Positions 1-10,955 of a DNA stretch of 64,000 nt are shown here, piece by piece. Both the position numbers and the translations under genes were made by a program. A model generated the notes under the pieces. That model worked only from the letters and a program-made list of their open reading frames with translations. It did no database searches and was not told the origin of the DNA. The stretch is from Omphalotus guepiniiformis (taxonomy: Eukaryota > Basidiomycota > Agaricomycetes > Agaricales > Omphalotaceae): NCBI GenBank assembly GCA_028554645.1, contig JAQOOI010000076.1, positions 558,001-622,000 on the forward strand. Direction: 5' to 3'. Position 1 is the first letter of the stretch; the number at the start of each line of letters is the position of its first letter.

Positions 1-2285
1 CTACCCGAAGGATGCGTTCGCTCTTCGTGGGCAAAGATTTCAAGACGTCCCGCTTCAATCTGCGAAGCATCAACGACTCCAGTTGTTGGTGAAGCTTTCT
101 GATCTTCTCTTCATGGTCGGTGTCGTTCAGATCGAACTCATTGGTCAAGGCGACTAAAGAACTCCCTTAGCATTGTCCATCGAGAAGAGTAACGGGCACG
201 AACATTTTTCGGGCATCAGGAAGTGCATAAGCGACAACAACTCTGGACACGCGTTATGTTTAAAAAGGAGCGAGCAAGGGTCCAGCCTTTCTTAAACACG
301 CACCTTTGACGTTGTTCTGCAGCGGAGTACCCGTTATGAGAAGTTTCGAAGCAGCGGAGAACGAGCGCAGCGCCTCATACAATTGACTCTCGGAATTTTT
401 CAGGCGATGGGCCTGCACGGGAAGGACATTAGTTCGCATACACACGGAAAGGCCCATCACAAAGGAGCGCACCTCGTCAACTGCCAGAACTTGCCACTTA
501 ATGTCGCCAAGTTCCTTTGCATCCCGCAACACTAGTTCGTATGTCGTCAACAGCACATTCATCTTGATCTTCTTGTTTGACGACCCAAACTCGTATGTGC
601 GAATGACTTCACGGGCAGCTGCGGTCCCGATATACGTAATGACATTGAGATCGGGAGCCCATATCGAGAATTGGGATTGCCAGGCGGTGATGGTAGATAG
701 AGGGACGATAACAAGGAAAGGCCCATACTGATGCATTTCGTGGAATAGGAAAGACAGGAAAGAGATGGATTGGACAGTCTTTGCAAGGGATGAGTATATG
801 ATGTTGAAAAAGCAAGCCGATGGAGTACACTCACCTTTCCTAGACCCATCTCATCTGCCAAGATGCCATTCTCGCCTTTGCACCACAGATACGCTAGCCA
901 GTTGACACCAGTCAGTTGAAAATCTTTCAATTTGCATCCAGTACAAGCAATGTAATCGGGATCCTCGGTAATCTTATGAAAAGCAGGTCGTGAATGCTTG
1001 GAGTATGCCGCACTCTTGTATGGGAACTTGGCTTCGGCCTCACGAGTCCTGTAAGCCTCGATCTTATCCTTAGCGATAGGATTAATATCCTTCTGAGTTT
1101 CCCATGTGCAGTGCTCATAGTTGAGACCTGCCCATTTGCAGAAGTAATCCACAGTGGGATTACCCTCAGAATCCTCCGCCTCGCGATGGCCGACAATACG
1201 TTCAACGGTCTTGAACATTTCTAGATCCTCCTTTTCACGCTCCTTGTCTAGAAGTAAGGCTTCAGCATCTTCGCGAGATAGATTCGGCGCATCTAAGCGA
1301 GCCTGCCAGATCTTGTACGCCTTTATATAGTTGTCAACCCGCTTCAAGCCTTTGAAGCGCTTGAGGAATTCATAGGTCTCGTCTGTGTTGTGGAGGTGAG
1401 AGAAATTCTTCCATTTGATATGAAAACGCTAGGGAAAAAGTGAGACGCGATGTTGACGAAGAGAACGCGGACTACGTACGATGTTGTCGAACCACACGTC
1501 TTCAGGGTCATTTTCACGACCTTCATCTCGGCTGTGACTCAATACGGCTTCAATCTCATCTTCCTCCTGGTATTGCACAGCAGATGCGACGTAGTAAGCA
1601 GCATCAGCTTCCTCCTCTTCATCGTATTTTTCAAAGTCTTGAACGTCGTCGTAATAATTGGGAATTTTGCCTCCTCTGCTGGAGACACGCAACTCATCAG
1701 ATTGAGGACGAGCTTTTTTCTTCTTCTTGGAACGAGATCCATAGTCTGAATCCGAATCGGAAGCTGAAGCATGTCGAACAGGCACTGCAACTAGAATTTG
1801 AGGGGCCAGGTGGACCATTTATAAAGCCGCCTTCACTCACCCCGAGACCTTATAGACGACGACGAAGCTATTTTCTTTTTCTTCGAAGGCTTCTTCTTAG
1901 GGGACTCCTCGTCCGCATACGTCCCGTCGTCGTCGTCGTCATCTTCATCCTCAGCTTCCTCTTCTACTTGGTCATCATAACCCTAGAGAACAATGAGATA
2001 CGAATGGTCGACAAACAGGAAAAACTAGCATATACCGAATCTTCAGCGTCCTGAGCGATAATCAAGGTGAGATAAAGACCAATGGAATCAAATGAGACGA
2101 TAACGCACAGAATTATGGTAAGAAGGCTGGGGACGATGCTCGACGACGAGGTCCATGGGAGCGTCGTCGTCTACGGAATCACCGTCAGCATCACGATCCT
2201 GAGAGTGAGAAGATGAAGAATGGCGGTCGTCGACATGCATATCGTCGTCGTCGCTGTCATAGTTGAGATTGAGGGCAGAGGCCAT
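1..2285 (-). CDS. CHD1: CHD1-type chromatin remodelling ATPase, 3' part beyond the window
   Basis: ATP-dependent nucleosome remodeller of the CHD1 family, acting on transcribed chromatin in the nucleus. Translation starts at 2285 with an acidic Ser/Asp-rich N-terminus followed by Lys-rich and acidic tracts. Two chromodomains follow: the first includes [16 protein letters not shown] (about 1330-1400), the second [16 protein letters not shown] (about 1085-1150). The SNF2 ATPase then shows motif I DEMGLGK (about 835-855), a DEAH box split by an intron at about 410-470, and ITGTPLQNN. Near the left edge the reading continues with [19 protein letters not shown] and [10 protein letters not shown], typical of CHD1 rather than Mi-2. 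Several short introns interrupt the gene. The C-terminal helicase half and the DNA-binding domain lie outside. Identity is very secure; exact intron borders are read by eye. Confidence 0.95.
1925..1940. repeat. CGT/GTC trinucleotide run in CHD1
   Basis: A short run of GTC/CGT triplets lies in the N-terminal acidic part of the CHD1 gene and encodes consecutive Asp residues on the minus strand. Such runs can change length between strains. It is a coding low-complexity tract, not a mobile element. Confidence 0.6.
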
Positions 2286-2739
2286 GTCGGGAAGGGGAGG
2301 GGAGAGAGTGGGTGGAGAAGAAAGAGGGGGATGATGATGATGAGGACGGCGTCAAACGAGAGGACATCGCCAACGGAGGTCGCCACGGCCAGCCGGCTTC
2401 GCTCTAGACACGGCGTTGTCCGTCGTCAGCACCGGCGCCGGAAGCCGATTTCGACGGTCCACAGAGCCTTCCATCCCTGGGCCACTCTTGTCCCTGTCCT
2501 ACTCGTGGCCATTCCAAATCCCACACAACCTCCAATCACTCAACGTCGTAACCATCACGCTCTTCGTTTCTCACATTCAATTCGATGCTCAGCGGATGCC
2601 CAGGCAGCCCAGCCTCCAAAATTATTTATTTATTATTCGGAATCAATTCACCGACACCAACAATGCCCTGTAAGACGTCCCAGACAGCCTGTGACCCATT
2701 TGTCACGTCACGCTACTTCGTTCTCACGTTAGCTCCACC
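2286..2739. other. Divergent intergenic region CHD1/TFB4
   Basis: This stretch separates the start codons of CHD1 (minus) and TFB4 (plus), so it should hold both promoters. The part next to CHD1 is rich in GGGGA and GATGATGATG. An AT-rich stretch sits near 2625-2640. I see no convincing ORF; overlapping frames here are short and lack family motifs. Confidence 0.6.
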
Positions 2740-4234
2740 ATGTCATTCGATGTTTCTGGAGGCTCTCACTTGTCAGTTGTGATAGATCTGTCTCCTGCTC
2801 AATGGCATTTGTCTTCCCAGTCTCCTCCTGCTAATGTCTTTCCTTTGCCCCTAAAGTCTTTTCTTTCCCAGCTTCTCGCTTTTCTCAACGCCCATATCGC
2901 CTCCAGGCATGAAAATACTCTCGCCGTGTTCGCTGCTCTTCCCGGAAGGAGGTCTGTCTCCTTTCGTGTTAAGTGTGCTCGCAGTTGTTCATCTTTCATT
3001 AGTATAATGCTCTATTCTTCCTCCGATCCTCCCTCCGACAGTGTCTCTCATGACGCAAACTCGTATCCTCCGTTCAAATTCGTTGACTCAACTATAATGA
3101 GCAAAATCGTGAGTGAACTAGAATCATTAAGCGAGCTCGAAGAAGAAGGTAATGCGTCTTGTGACCAACCTTCGCTCTCAAAGTTTTGCTCAACGGCCCT
3201 TCTCAGCTCCGTGCGCCGTAGTAGGCGCCCTTACAAAAGCTTTATGCTGTAAGTAGCAGTCTACTCCATCTTGTTCTCCCTTTTTCATTTGCTTCCAGAT
3301 GTCAACAGGCTTACTCTGGAGTCCAATGTCGCTATTACCAACGCTGCTGAGGGGCTTGAGCCTCTTGCCCTACCTGATCCCCGCGTCCTCATACTGTCCG
3401 TCTCTCCCGATCAAACAACCTCTTATATCCCCATCATGAATTCCATCTTCTCCGCTCAAAAATTGGTCAGTGTCATGGGTTTGCATGTGTGATGATGTTC
3501 ATCATTGTCACCAGAAAGTGACAATCGACGCGTGCCAGATTTACGGCCCGGACTCAGTCTTCCTGCAGCAGGCAGCCCACCTGACGGGGGGCTCGTACAT
3601 TTATCTCGAAAGACGTGATGCTTTGTTGCAATACCTAACGGTATAGCCTGCGTTCAGTTTCGCTCACTTCTATAAAATTTCACAGATAATCATAGATGAC
3701 TTTTCTGCCATCGCCCTCCGTGCGCAAGACCATTTCAGTCCCAACGCAGGATAAGATTGACTTCCGTGCTGCTTGCTTCTGCCACAAAAACATTGTGGAC
3801 GTCGGTTTCGTGTGCTCGGTTTGCTTATCAAGTAGGTTTCAACATTTGTACTTCTGGACTGGATGCTAATACTTGTACGCGATCGCAGTCTTCTGCCAGC
3901 CAGTCCCAGTATGTTCCACATGCCGGTGGGTGCCGTCCACTTTCTTTCTGTCTGTAGCTCGCCCGCTGATCAATCCTCGTCTAAAAGCACTAAATTCCCC
4001 ATGAAAACTTTACAACGACTAAATTCATCTCGACCGTCCCTCCCATCAAATAAACTTGACTCGAGTAATGCTTCCGCCTCAACGCCTAGTCCTAGGGCCC
4101 AGAATCGTGTCCCACCGACGCCAAGTACTGGCCCACGCTCAGCTGAGGTGATAACAGGTTCTGGGGGACTTCCACACAGTAGCACCATCGGATTGAATGG
4201 TACAGGCATCAAAAATGGAACGCTGTCAGGATAA
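2740..4234 (+). CDS. TFB4: TFIIH core subunit Tfb4 (p34/GTF2H3)
   Basis: Subunit of the TFIIH core, used in RNA polymerase II initiation and nucleotide excision repair. The protein begins MSFDVSGGSHLSVVIDLSP, the start of the vWA-like fold. After splicing it reads GALTKALCY then VNRLTLESNVAITNAAEG, where the family has KALCYINR. It continues with VTIDACQIYGPDSVFLQQAA and GGSYIYLE. A C-terminal zinc finger follows: CFCHKNIVDVGFVCSVCLS, then, past an intron, FCQPVPVCSTC. A Ser/Pro-rich tail reaches the stop at 4234; this tail is longer than in the human protein. Introns include about 3149-3206, 3250-3298 and several smaller ones. TFB1, another TFIIH subunit, lies about 30 kb away. Identity is firm. 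Confidence 0.93.
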
Positions 4235-4627
4235 GCGAGCGGCAGCACGCAGCACGCATACATACTCTTGGCTTGCTATTGTTCTCGTCCGATTGACGCT
4301 GCGAGATGGCCCTCGTCCAGATCCTTTCGCCATGCTGGCTGCCACTTGGGTGTTTGTTCTATGTGGTTTAATGCTAAAAGTACCCGCGATATCGTCTGTA
4401 TCGACTAAGGAGGACTTCTTGATTAGACACCTTGTTTGATGTCCCGGATCTATGTAGTTCGAGTACTTATGGGTAGCCTGAACCAGCTGAATTTCGTTCG
4501 ACGTTTACAACGGGCTACAATGTGAATGCAGTCATGAAAACAGATGCCCTATCATCAGGAGGAATAACGCTTGGCCGTCGGATGATCAGAGTCTGCACAC
4601 AAAAATTTGTGGTTCTCAGATGAACGT
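4235..4627. other. Convergent intergenic region
   Basis: The region lies between the stop codons of TFB4 (plus) and the taspase-like gene (minus) and should hold both 3' untranslated regions and polyadenylation signals. I found no ORF with recognisable motifs and no RNA gene. Confidence 0.6.
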
Positions 4628-6263
4628 CTACAAATTGAATGCTCTTACTTTTGCTTTAGAGCTTCTGGACGAAGCATATGCTATGGCCATAGCTGATGTT
4701 GTGAAGGCGCACCATACACGCACTGCAACAGAAAGAAGGACAGGCTTTCAGCATCCACAAAATCCACACATACTCCGATGGAGAGCTACCGATTGGCTCC
4801 TCGTCATTTCCGTCTTCGTAGGTCATCAGAAGAACACCGGCATGAGGACTGGGTTCGCCCAGATTTCTAGAGGGTCCTGAATACAAAAAGACATCAAATA
4901 GTATTGTGCACCAGAACTCAGACAAAAACTCAGCGGCTCAGCTAATTAATTGAAGTGATGCCACGTACCCCAGAAATCCTCTGTCAACACACGGTGCATG
5001 ACCTCATGTGGGTCGACATCTTTCGAAGAGGATAGAAATGCTCTACCTATCGTCCGCGCTAGTTCGGCGCGAGTGATATATTCTCCGGTGCCTGTATCTC
5101 CCATTTTATGTGTGGTATCAAGCGACGAGGGAAGACAAGCCTACCAGATACACTACACGCCATTCCTCGCCTTCTCTTATGATCGCCTTGTATTACTTCC
5201 GACTCTTGTGCCCAGCAGCCCGCTCCAAATGTTGCTGCCTGGTGATGTAACATCGATCTCCCGAATCGAAAACACGGGCGGGGAACTGCAACGCACCTCA
5301 CCAACGCGTCCAGGGAGTTTTAACAATAGGCCACCACTGCATACACATGTACATTTATGCACGTCCGTTGCAGGATGAAGAAAACGGAGCACACCTCGAG
5401 ACTCCGGCAGCCATATGCCCTGAGAAGGAAGCAACCGCACCCACAGTGTCTTGGACGTCTCCTAGGTCTTTAAATAATTCGTCCTTCTGGGTTAGTTCCG
5501 TGTTGTTGTTTGGATATGCTAATTTGTTGGTCCAGGATGACCACCGATCCCTGGCGCTCTTGGAGATCATGGACTCTGGGACCACAAGTTCTAAGCCAGC
5601 ACGGGGATGCCCCAGGGCAAATGCGCGAGCTCCCGAGGAGACAAGGGTACTGGCGCATGAATATAGAAATGAATAAGTGAGAAACCACGCTGCAGGAGGG
5701 AGAATTGACAGACAGTGGAGGTACACGACCTAGAGGATCGGGCTGCTGGCCATATTTTAGGATAGAACATGCCAACTTGATTGGGTTCTTCACACCTAGC
5801 ATTAAGGGTCTTGTAAGCTGGTTTGTATACAATGAAGATATCCGCTCATGTGTGTACCGGCCACGGCTCCAACGCTACCGAAATGACCAAGGCCATCCAT
5901 TACAGCAGCGTCGCATTCCACATTGCCGTCCAATGTCAGATTCGATCCATAGCCTGTAGTGTCGAGATGAGCAAAGCAGACCCTCCAAGACAGTAGCCAA
6001 TTAACAATGTGAACCTGCATTTAAATTTGGGTCATCTTCTAAAATTGATATGCTTTCTTCGACAACCTCGAGGGCTGACTGGGGTGTGGCACTAGGAATT
6101 GCAGAAATTGATAACGCCTTTTGACATGCACTGCTCTTGAAGTTCTAGTAAAAGCTACGAAAGTGAAAGTTGAACCTTACAGCCGCAATGCTCGTTTCAC
6201 TTCGTTTTCGTTTGAAATACTGTGAACGCCAGCACCACCGTGAACAGCTACAAAGACAACCAT
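4628..6263 (-). CDS. TASP1: Taspase 1-like threonine aspartase (Ntn asparaginase 2 family)
   Basis: N-terminal-nucleophile hydrolase of the asparaginase type 2 fold, closest by motif to threonine aspartase 1. The start at 6263 gives MVVFVAVHGGAGVHS followed by an Asn/Glu stretch. Next come EESISILEDDPNLNAG spliced to YGSNLTLDGNVECDAAVMDG and FGSVGAVAG. The autocleavage and catalytic Thr is in QDTVGAV (about 5430-5450). Past an intron come SGGLLLKLPGRVGE, FGAGCWAQE and TGEYITRAELARTIGRAF. The last exon reads VWCAFTTSAMAIAYASS and stops at 4628; this tail matches taspase rather than glycosylasparaginase. At least seven introns are needed. Animal taspase 1 cleaves MLL and TFIIA; the fungal substrate is not visible here. 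A plain isoaspartyl peptidase is less likely given the C-terminal motifs. Confidence 0.86.
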
Positions 6264-6436
6264 AAATTCCTGATTTCCTAATTTGGAGACCAAAGAGGAT
6301 GTCTTGTTTGATGACTAAGACCTTAAAGCAACTATCACATGCAACTCAATTCAGTTCGGCCCCTACTTTCCTCGATTGACGATGATAGACGGACTGCTTG
6401 TACGGCTCTCTCATCTCCTTTCATCTTCCTCCTGGC

Positions 6437-9400
6437 ATGATTGATCATCTTGTTGGTCGTCCAAGTCCTTCTTGGAAACGTCTACAAGTGAGTTCAATGA
6501 ATACATGATGATATTCACCTCAGGCTTGTCCTTACGTTCAACCTTCTCTTCCAGGTTTTCCTCGTTATTTTCTTCTGGTTATGGCGTATAACACGCGGAG
6601 CATCGGGTCCTCCAAGATTACTTTGGCTCAAAAGTATCAACCGGTTTTTAAGTGCGACTGCTCTCATCTTTTGTCCTACTCGCCTCTAAGAGCGGTCTAA
6701 TCACCGAACAGAACGGTTCACCCCATGGCAGATCATCGTCAGTACTTTGACTGCCGTTTATGCCGTCCGGAATTTTGATAATATCTTGGGGCTCTGTGGT
6801 GAGTGCGATCGCTGCTTTCAATTATCTTCCTTTCGACTGATCGTGATGACTAGCTCCCGAACCTCTTGCCAATCTCGTAAGTTGTGTGTCGTTAGTTGAA
6901 GAAATTGCTTCCGACAGACTTGCCAGTACTCGCCTTCATACTACCGTGCGACATGGATTACTACGGGTCTTGATGCAGGTTTCGCCACCGCCATGTCCAT
7001 TCGGCCCAAGTGGTTGCGCGATATTTGCTCTTTCGTCTTTTCCGCGTATTATATCATATATGCTAATGAAGCCGACGAAAAAGTATGTATATCTTTGTAT
7101 CTTTCTGCTTCACAGCTAATCATGCTCCTTGAGCTTAGCTCCGGCGGTTTCGGGCTGTCCCAACAGTCGAAATGCTGCGTTATACTTGGGAGAAAACATC
7201 TAATCCTTATGTGTGTCTGATATCGACTTTTCAATCAATTTGTCTGCTGAGATGTTGATTCAGCTTCGTTTGTTCACTAATTTACCATCGTTAACTACTA
7301 GGAAGAAAGTTCTTTTGCCCAGACCGAAATCTTCAACATATCGACGACCGATCACAGGATTTCTTTACTATGCATACCCCCTCTCCTTGCTGAAGGAATG
7401 CGATGAACTCATTTTAGATTTCCCTGGTGGCGGTTTCGTCGCAATGTCCCCAGACCACCACGAAGAACGGCTCAGGATCTGGGCTCTCAACACCTCTAAA
7501 CCTGTGCTAGCTATAGACTATGGTAAAGCGCCGGAATGTAGGACCTTTTCCTGTCGCGTTCTCCGGCTGTTGCTGAAATCATTCTCAGACCCGTATCCTT
7601 TTGCCATAGACGAAGCGTTCGATGCCTTCCAGGTACTGGTGGAGTCTGGTGATTATCTTTAACTGGCAATTCATATGCGATGTCTAAAAGCTGTTTAGGC
7701 GGTTCTGTCATTGGCATGAGCGGAAAGAAACTCAAAGTTGTTTTGGCAGGAGATTCTGCGTATGTCTGCTTTCGAAAGACCAAGTCACAATCTCTAACTT
7801 TTTGATATAGTGGTGCCTCTATGGCAGTCAATGTTGTGTTCAAGGTGTTAGAATACAACGAGAGCCATGCTTCTCGTGGGGCTCTGTCACTGCCGTTGGC
7901 TCTTGCCCTGAGTTATGCCGCTCTCGACTTCAACTTCACTTCTTGGATGACCCAAGATAATCTCCGGGTGCTCCGGGCGGAACAGTCTACAGGCAATCTT
8001 CCAGGTATCAAAGAGCTTGCTGCACAGAAAGACCACCTGAAACACATTGTCAGTGGTTTATCTCTGTCCTATATGTCGGTGTCCTGACAACAGTCTGGCA
8101 GTCTCCCCTTAGTATGGTTGGGGATAGACCCCCGAGTGGGACCCGTCCCAAGAAGCCAAGACGCCATAATAGCTGGAAGGAAACACTTCGCGGCTTTACT
8201 ACCAGCGGTAGTGAAAAGGACGAGAAGTATCCAGAAACACACAGTCTTACGCGGAGACGATCCACTTCTGGTTTGAAGACACCGATCAGACGACGCACTT
8301 TTTTGCGGGAACCCAAAGACAAGGAAGTCGCATCAGGTAGCGACGCCGATGAAGAAGAAGATTTTACTCATCAGCGAGAGGAAGATTGGCCCCTTCAAGC
8401 TCGAGTGAAGTTTGTTTATCCTCATTCCACGCCGGTGTCTGCATGGACTGAGGCCGTGACCGACAAGGAACAAGAGAGACTTTCTGCAGCTGTTGTAGAA
8501 GCAGATACGAACGCAGCTCGCGAGAAAGTTGGAAAGGATTTAAGTCAGAGGAAGAAAGATCCAATTGGCGTGAGATTGACTATGACAAGTAGGACAGGCT
8601 ATTTTCAGGATAGAATCATTTCCCCGAGCATGGTAAGCATCGAGATTTATTTTGTCAGGGCAAGATTATTCATATTTCTGACAATATCTGCACGTTACAG
8701 ATGCGCGCTATGGCGATTCTGTACATTGGACCCCACCGCAATCCTGATTTCGCCACTGATTACCATCTCTCACCTATTCTTGCCCCAAATCACCTTCTTG
8801 CCCAGTTCCCACCCCTGCTTATGCAGTGTGGCGAGAAAGATCCATTTGTGGACGATACCGTCATTTTCGCTGGTCGCGTGAGAGAGGCGAAACGAGCTCG
8901 GAAGGCGGAACTTGACCTCGCGATTTCAGGGAAGAGCGCGCGCTTTGGGGAGAACGTGAGCGCACCAGATGCAGGACCAGCCGATCTCACTCCTCTTATT
9001 GCACTCAAGAGAGAGCGAAATAAGCTGGCGAGTGAAACCGATGAGGATTGGGTACAGCTGGTTCTGTTCGCTGAGTGGTCTCACGGATACTTGCAAATGG
9101 CAGCCTTGATGGCTGAGGCAAGAGTGGTAAGTATCATTGAATTTATTATAAACGAGATATGCATCTGCATCTGTTTTTTTTAGGTCATAGAAGATTTAGG
9201 TGATTGGATCGATGACGCATTTTCAAGACTTGATGGGAACGGAGAAGACAAAGCTCCGACGAGTGAACATAGGCATACGAAGGCAGGCAGCTCGCCTCGA
9301 CCAACGTCCAACGGACGAGCCACGAGTCCATTGACTTCAGAAACAGAAACAGATGATTTTGGGATAACATTCGTGGCAAAGAAGCACCAGAGAACGGGGA

Positions 9401-9681
9401 GATCATCAAACGCGGGATCTATTGATGTCGAGAGCGAGCGAACCAGTGGCACAACAGTTGATTTCGGGCAGACGATACGAACCGGAGCTGCCGAGACAGG
9501 CAAAAGGAGAGGGCACGGGGAGGAGCATACCGGGGATAGTAATGGAGTACCGGATGAAGAAGAACACGGAGGAGGATCTGAAGGAATCAAAGCAAGCGGA
9601 TCCCGACAAGGAGGACAGAAGATTAGCGAAAGTGAGCTGATGCGACGACGACGACTGCTGGATTCACATATATTCGAGTAG
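6437..9681 (+). CDS. HSL-like alpha/beta hydrolase (lipase/esterase) with long disordered tail
   Basis: Serine esterase of the hormone-sensitive-lipase-like group (abhydrolase 3). The first exons give MIDHLVGRPSPSWKRLQ then a hydrophobic VFLVIFFWLWRI, a likely membrane or lipid anchor, then RFTPWQIIVSTLTAVYAV. The oxyanion region is LDFPGGGFVAMSPDHHEER, with Pro where HSL-type enzymes usually have His of HGGG. It is followed by AIDYGKAPE, YPFAIDEAFDAF, the nucleophile in VVLAGDSAG (spliced), the acid in CGEKDPFVDD and the His in EWSHGYLQM. Between Ser and Asp sits a basic, disordered insert of about 150 residues (8110-8560). After the fold, about 160 polar residues run to the stop at 9681. 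Substrate is unknown; steryl-ester or acyl-glycerol hydrolysis is possible. Roughly ten introns. The start rests on reading the first small exons. Confidence 0.82.
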
Positions 9682-9824
9682 AGATTTCTGAAAGTGTAAA
9701 GTAGTAGAGGTGCACAGCACGAAGCACTGCCACCGAGTTACGTCTGTTCGGGGTAGATTCCGGGCCGAAAGCTGTGCAGAAGAGAGTGGAGGCAGCGCGC
9801 GTTTCGGGTCTTGTCAGTTAACTT

Positions 9825-10790
9825 ATGTCGAATCAGCTCTTCAGCTTTAACATGTCTTTACATTCTTCTCCTGCCCAGTTCTCCCAGCCAATTCCTACCC
9901 AGGGCCCTGCAACTGAGCCTGACGGTCCTCGTTCTTTCTCCTTTGTTCCTCTTTCATTTCCTGAGCTTTCAAATATTTCCGAGTTCAAGCTCAACAATCC
10001 TGACCATCCACCGACAGCAGATCCTCATAGCCAGCATAATGCTCCTGCTTCCTCTTCTTCCAGCGTTCCCGAACCTCACCCTCTTACTGGCGCTGGCGCA
10101 AATCACTATCCGTCCTCAAGTGGCGTGCCCCGGTTACCTCCTATACTACAAGTAGAGAAACAGCAAGTGACCACTTCTGCCACCCAGATGGCGAGTGCGA
10201 GCAGGCGTAGAAATGAGGCAAACTTTGCTTGCCCTGTTCCTGGCTGTGGTAGCACGTTCACACGTCGGTTCAATCTTCGAGGTTGGCTTTCCTTTCGGAC
10301 TGATGCTGCTTCGATTTAAATCTTACTCTTGATCTCTTTAGGACATCTTCGGTCCCATACGGAGGAGCGTCCGTTCGTTTGCGAATGGCCGGGCTGCAAC
10401 AAGGGCTTCGCTCGCCAACACGACTGCAAGTCCGTTGCTCTCCTTCACTGTGCATAACGCCCACTAACATTAACGTGTCAAAGACGACATCAAGCTCTCC
10501 ACACCGCGAAACCACAGGCTAATGTGTGCCAGGGATGTAAGAAGACGTTCAGTCGATTGGATGCCCTCAATGTTCGTGATTACTGTTTGTTGCAGCGTTC
10601 ACCCTACTAATATTGCTGCTGGCATTCTAGAGACATCGTAAGTCGTGCCCAGCCAATTCCTCAGAGACATGAATGGTGATTGATTTTTGGTTCAGTACGT
10701 TCTGATGGTGCTGTAGAGTGTCGACAGAAGCACGAAGCTATAAAGGGCACCGTAGATCGGGGAGCACCGTCAACACAGTCGGCCGAGTAG
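9825..10790 (+). CDS. C2H2 zinc-finger DNA-binding protein
   Basis: Probable transcription regulator with a Ser/Pro-rich N-terminus of about 130 residues and three tandem C2H2 fingers near the C-terminus. Finger 1 is CPVPGCGSTFTRRFNLRGH, with an intron after RG. Finger 2 is CEWPGCNKGFARQHDCKRH, again split by an intron. Finger 3 is CQGCKKTFSRLDALNRH, assembled from small exons. The tail LRSDGAVECRQKHEAIKG runs to a TAG at 10788-10790. Finger 1-2 spacing (SHTEERPFVCEWPGC) resembles fungal Ace1/Swi5-like and Msn-like regulators, but I cannot name the orthologue. It lies just upstream of PEX5 on the same strand, with no sign of joint function. Confidence 0.8.
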
Positions 10791-10955
10791 TGTACAGTGT
10801 ACTTGTATATCGTTTTTCATGGCATTAGGGTTAAGGTTGTGTATGCTGTAACACGTGGTGCAATTGAGTTCACAAAATCACATGTCATCCGGACCGACAA
10901 GTGAGATATAATGTTGCCGGTTCGAGGAGACCGGACTTGTCGTTATACTTGTATC

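Noticed and set aside
1440..2054. Plus-strand open frame of about 200 residues
   Set aside because: It is the reverse complement of the acidic N-terminal exons of CHD1 and has no motif of its own.
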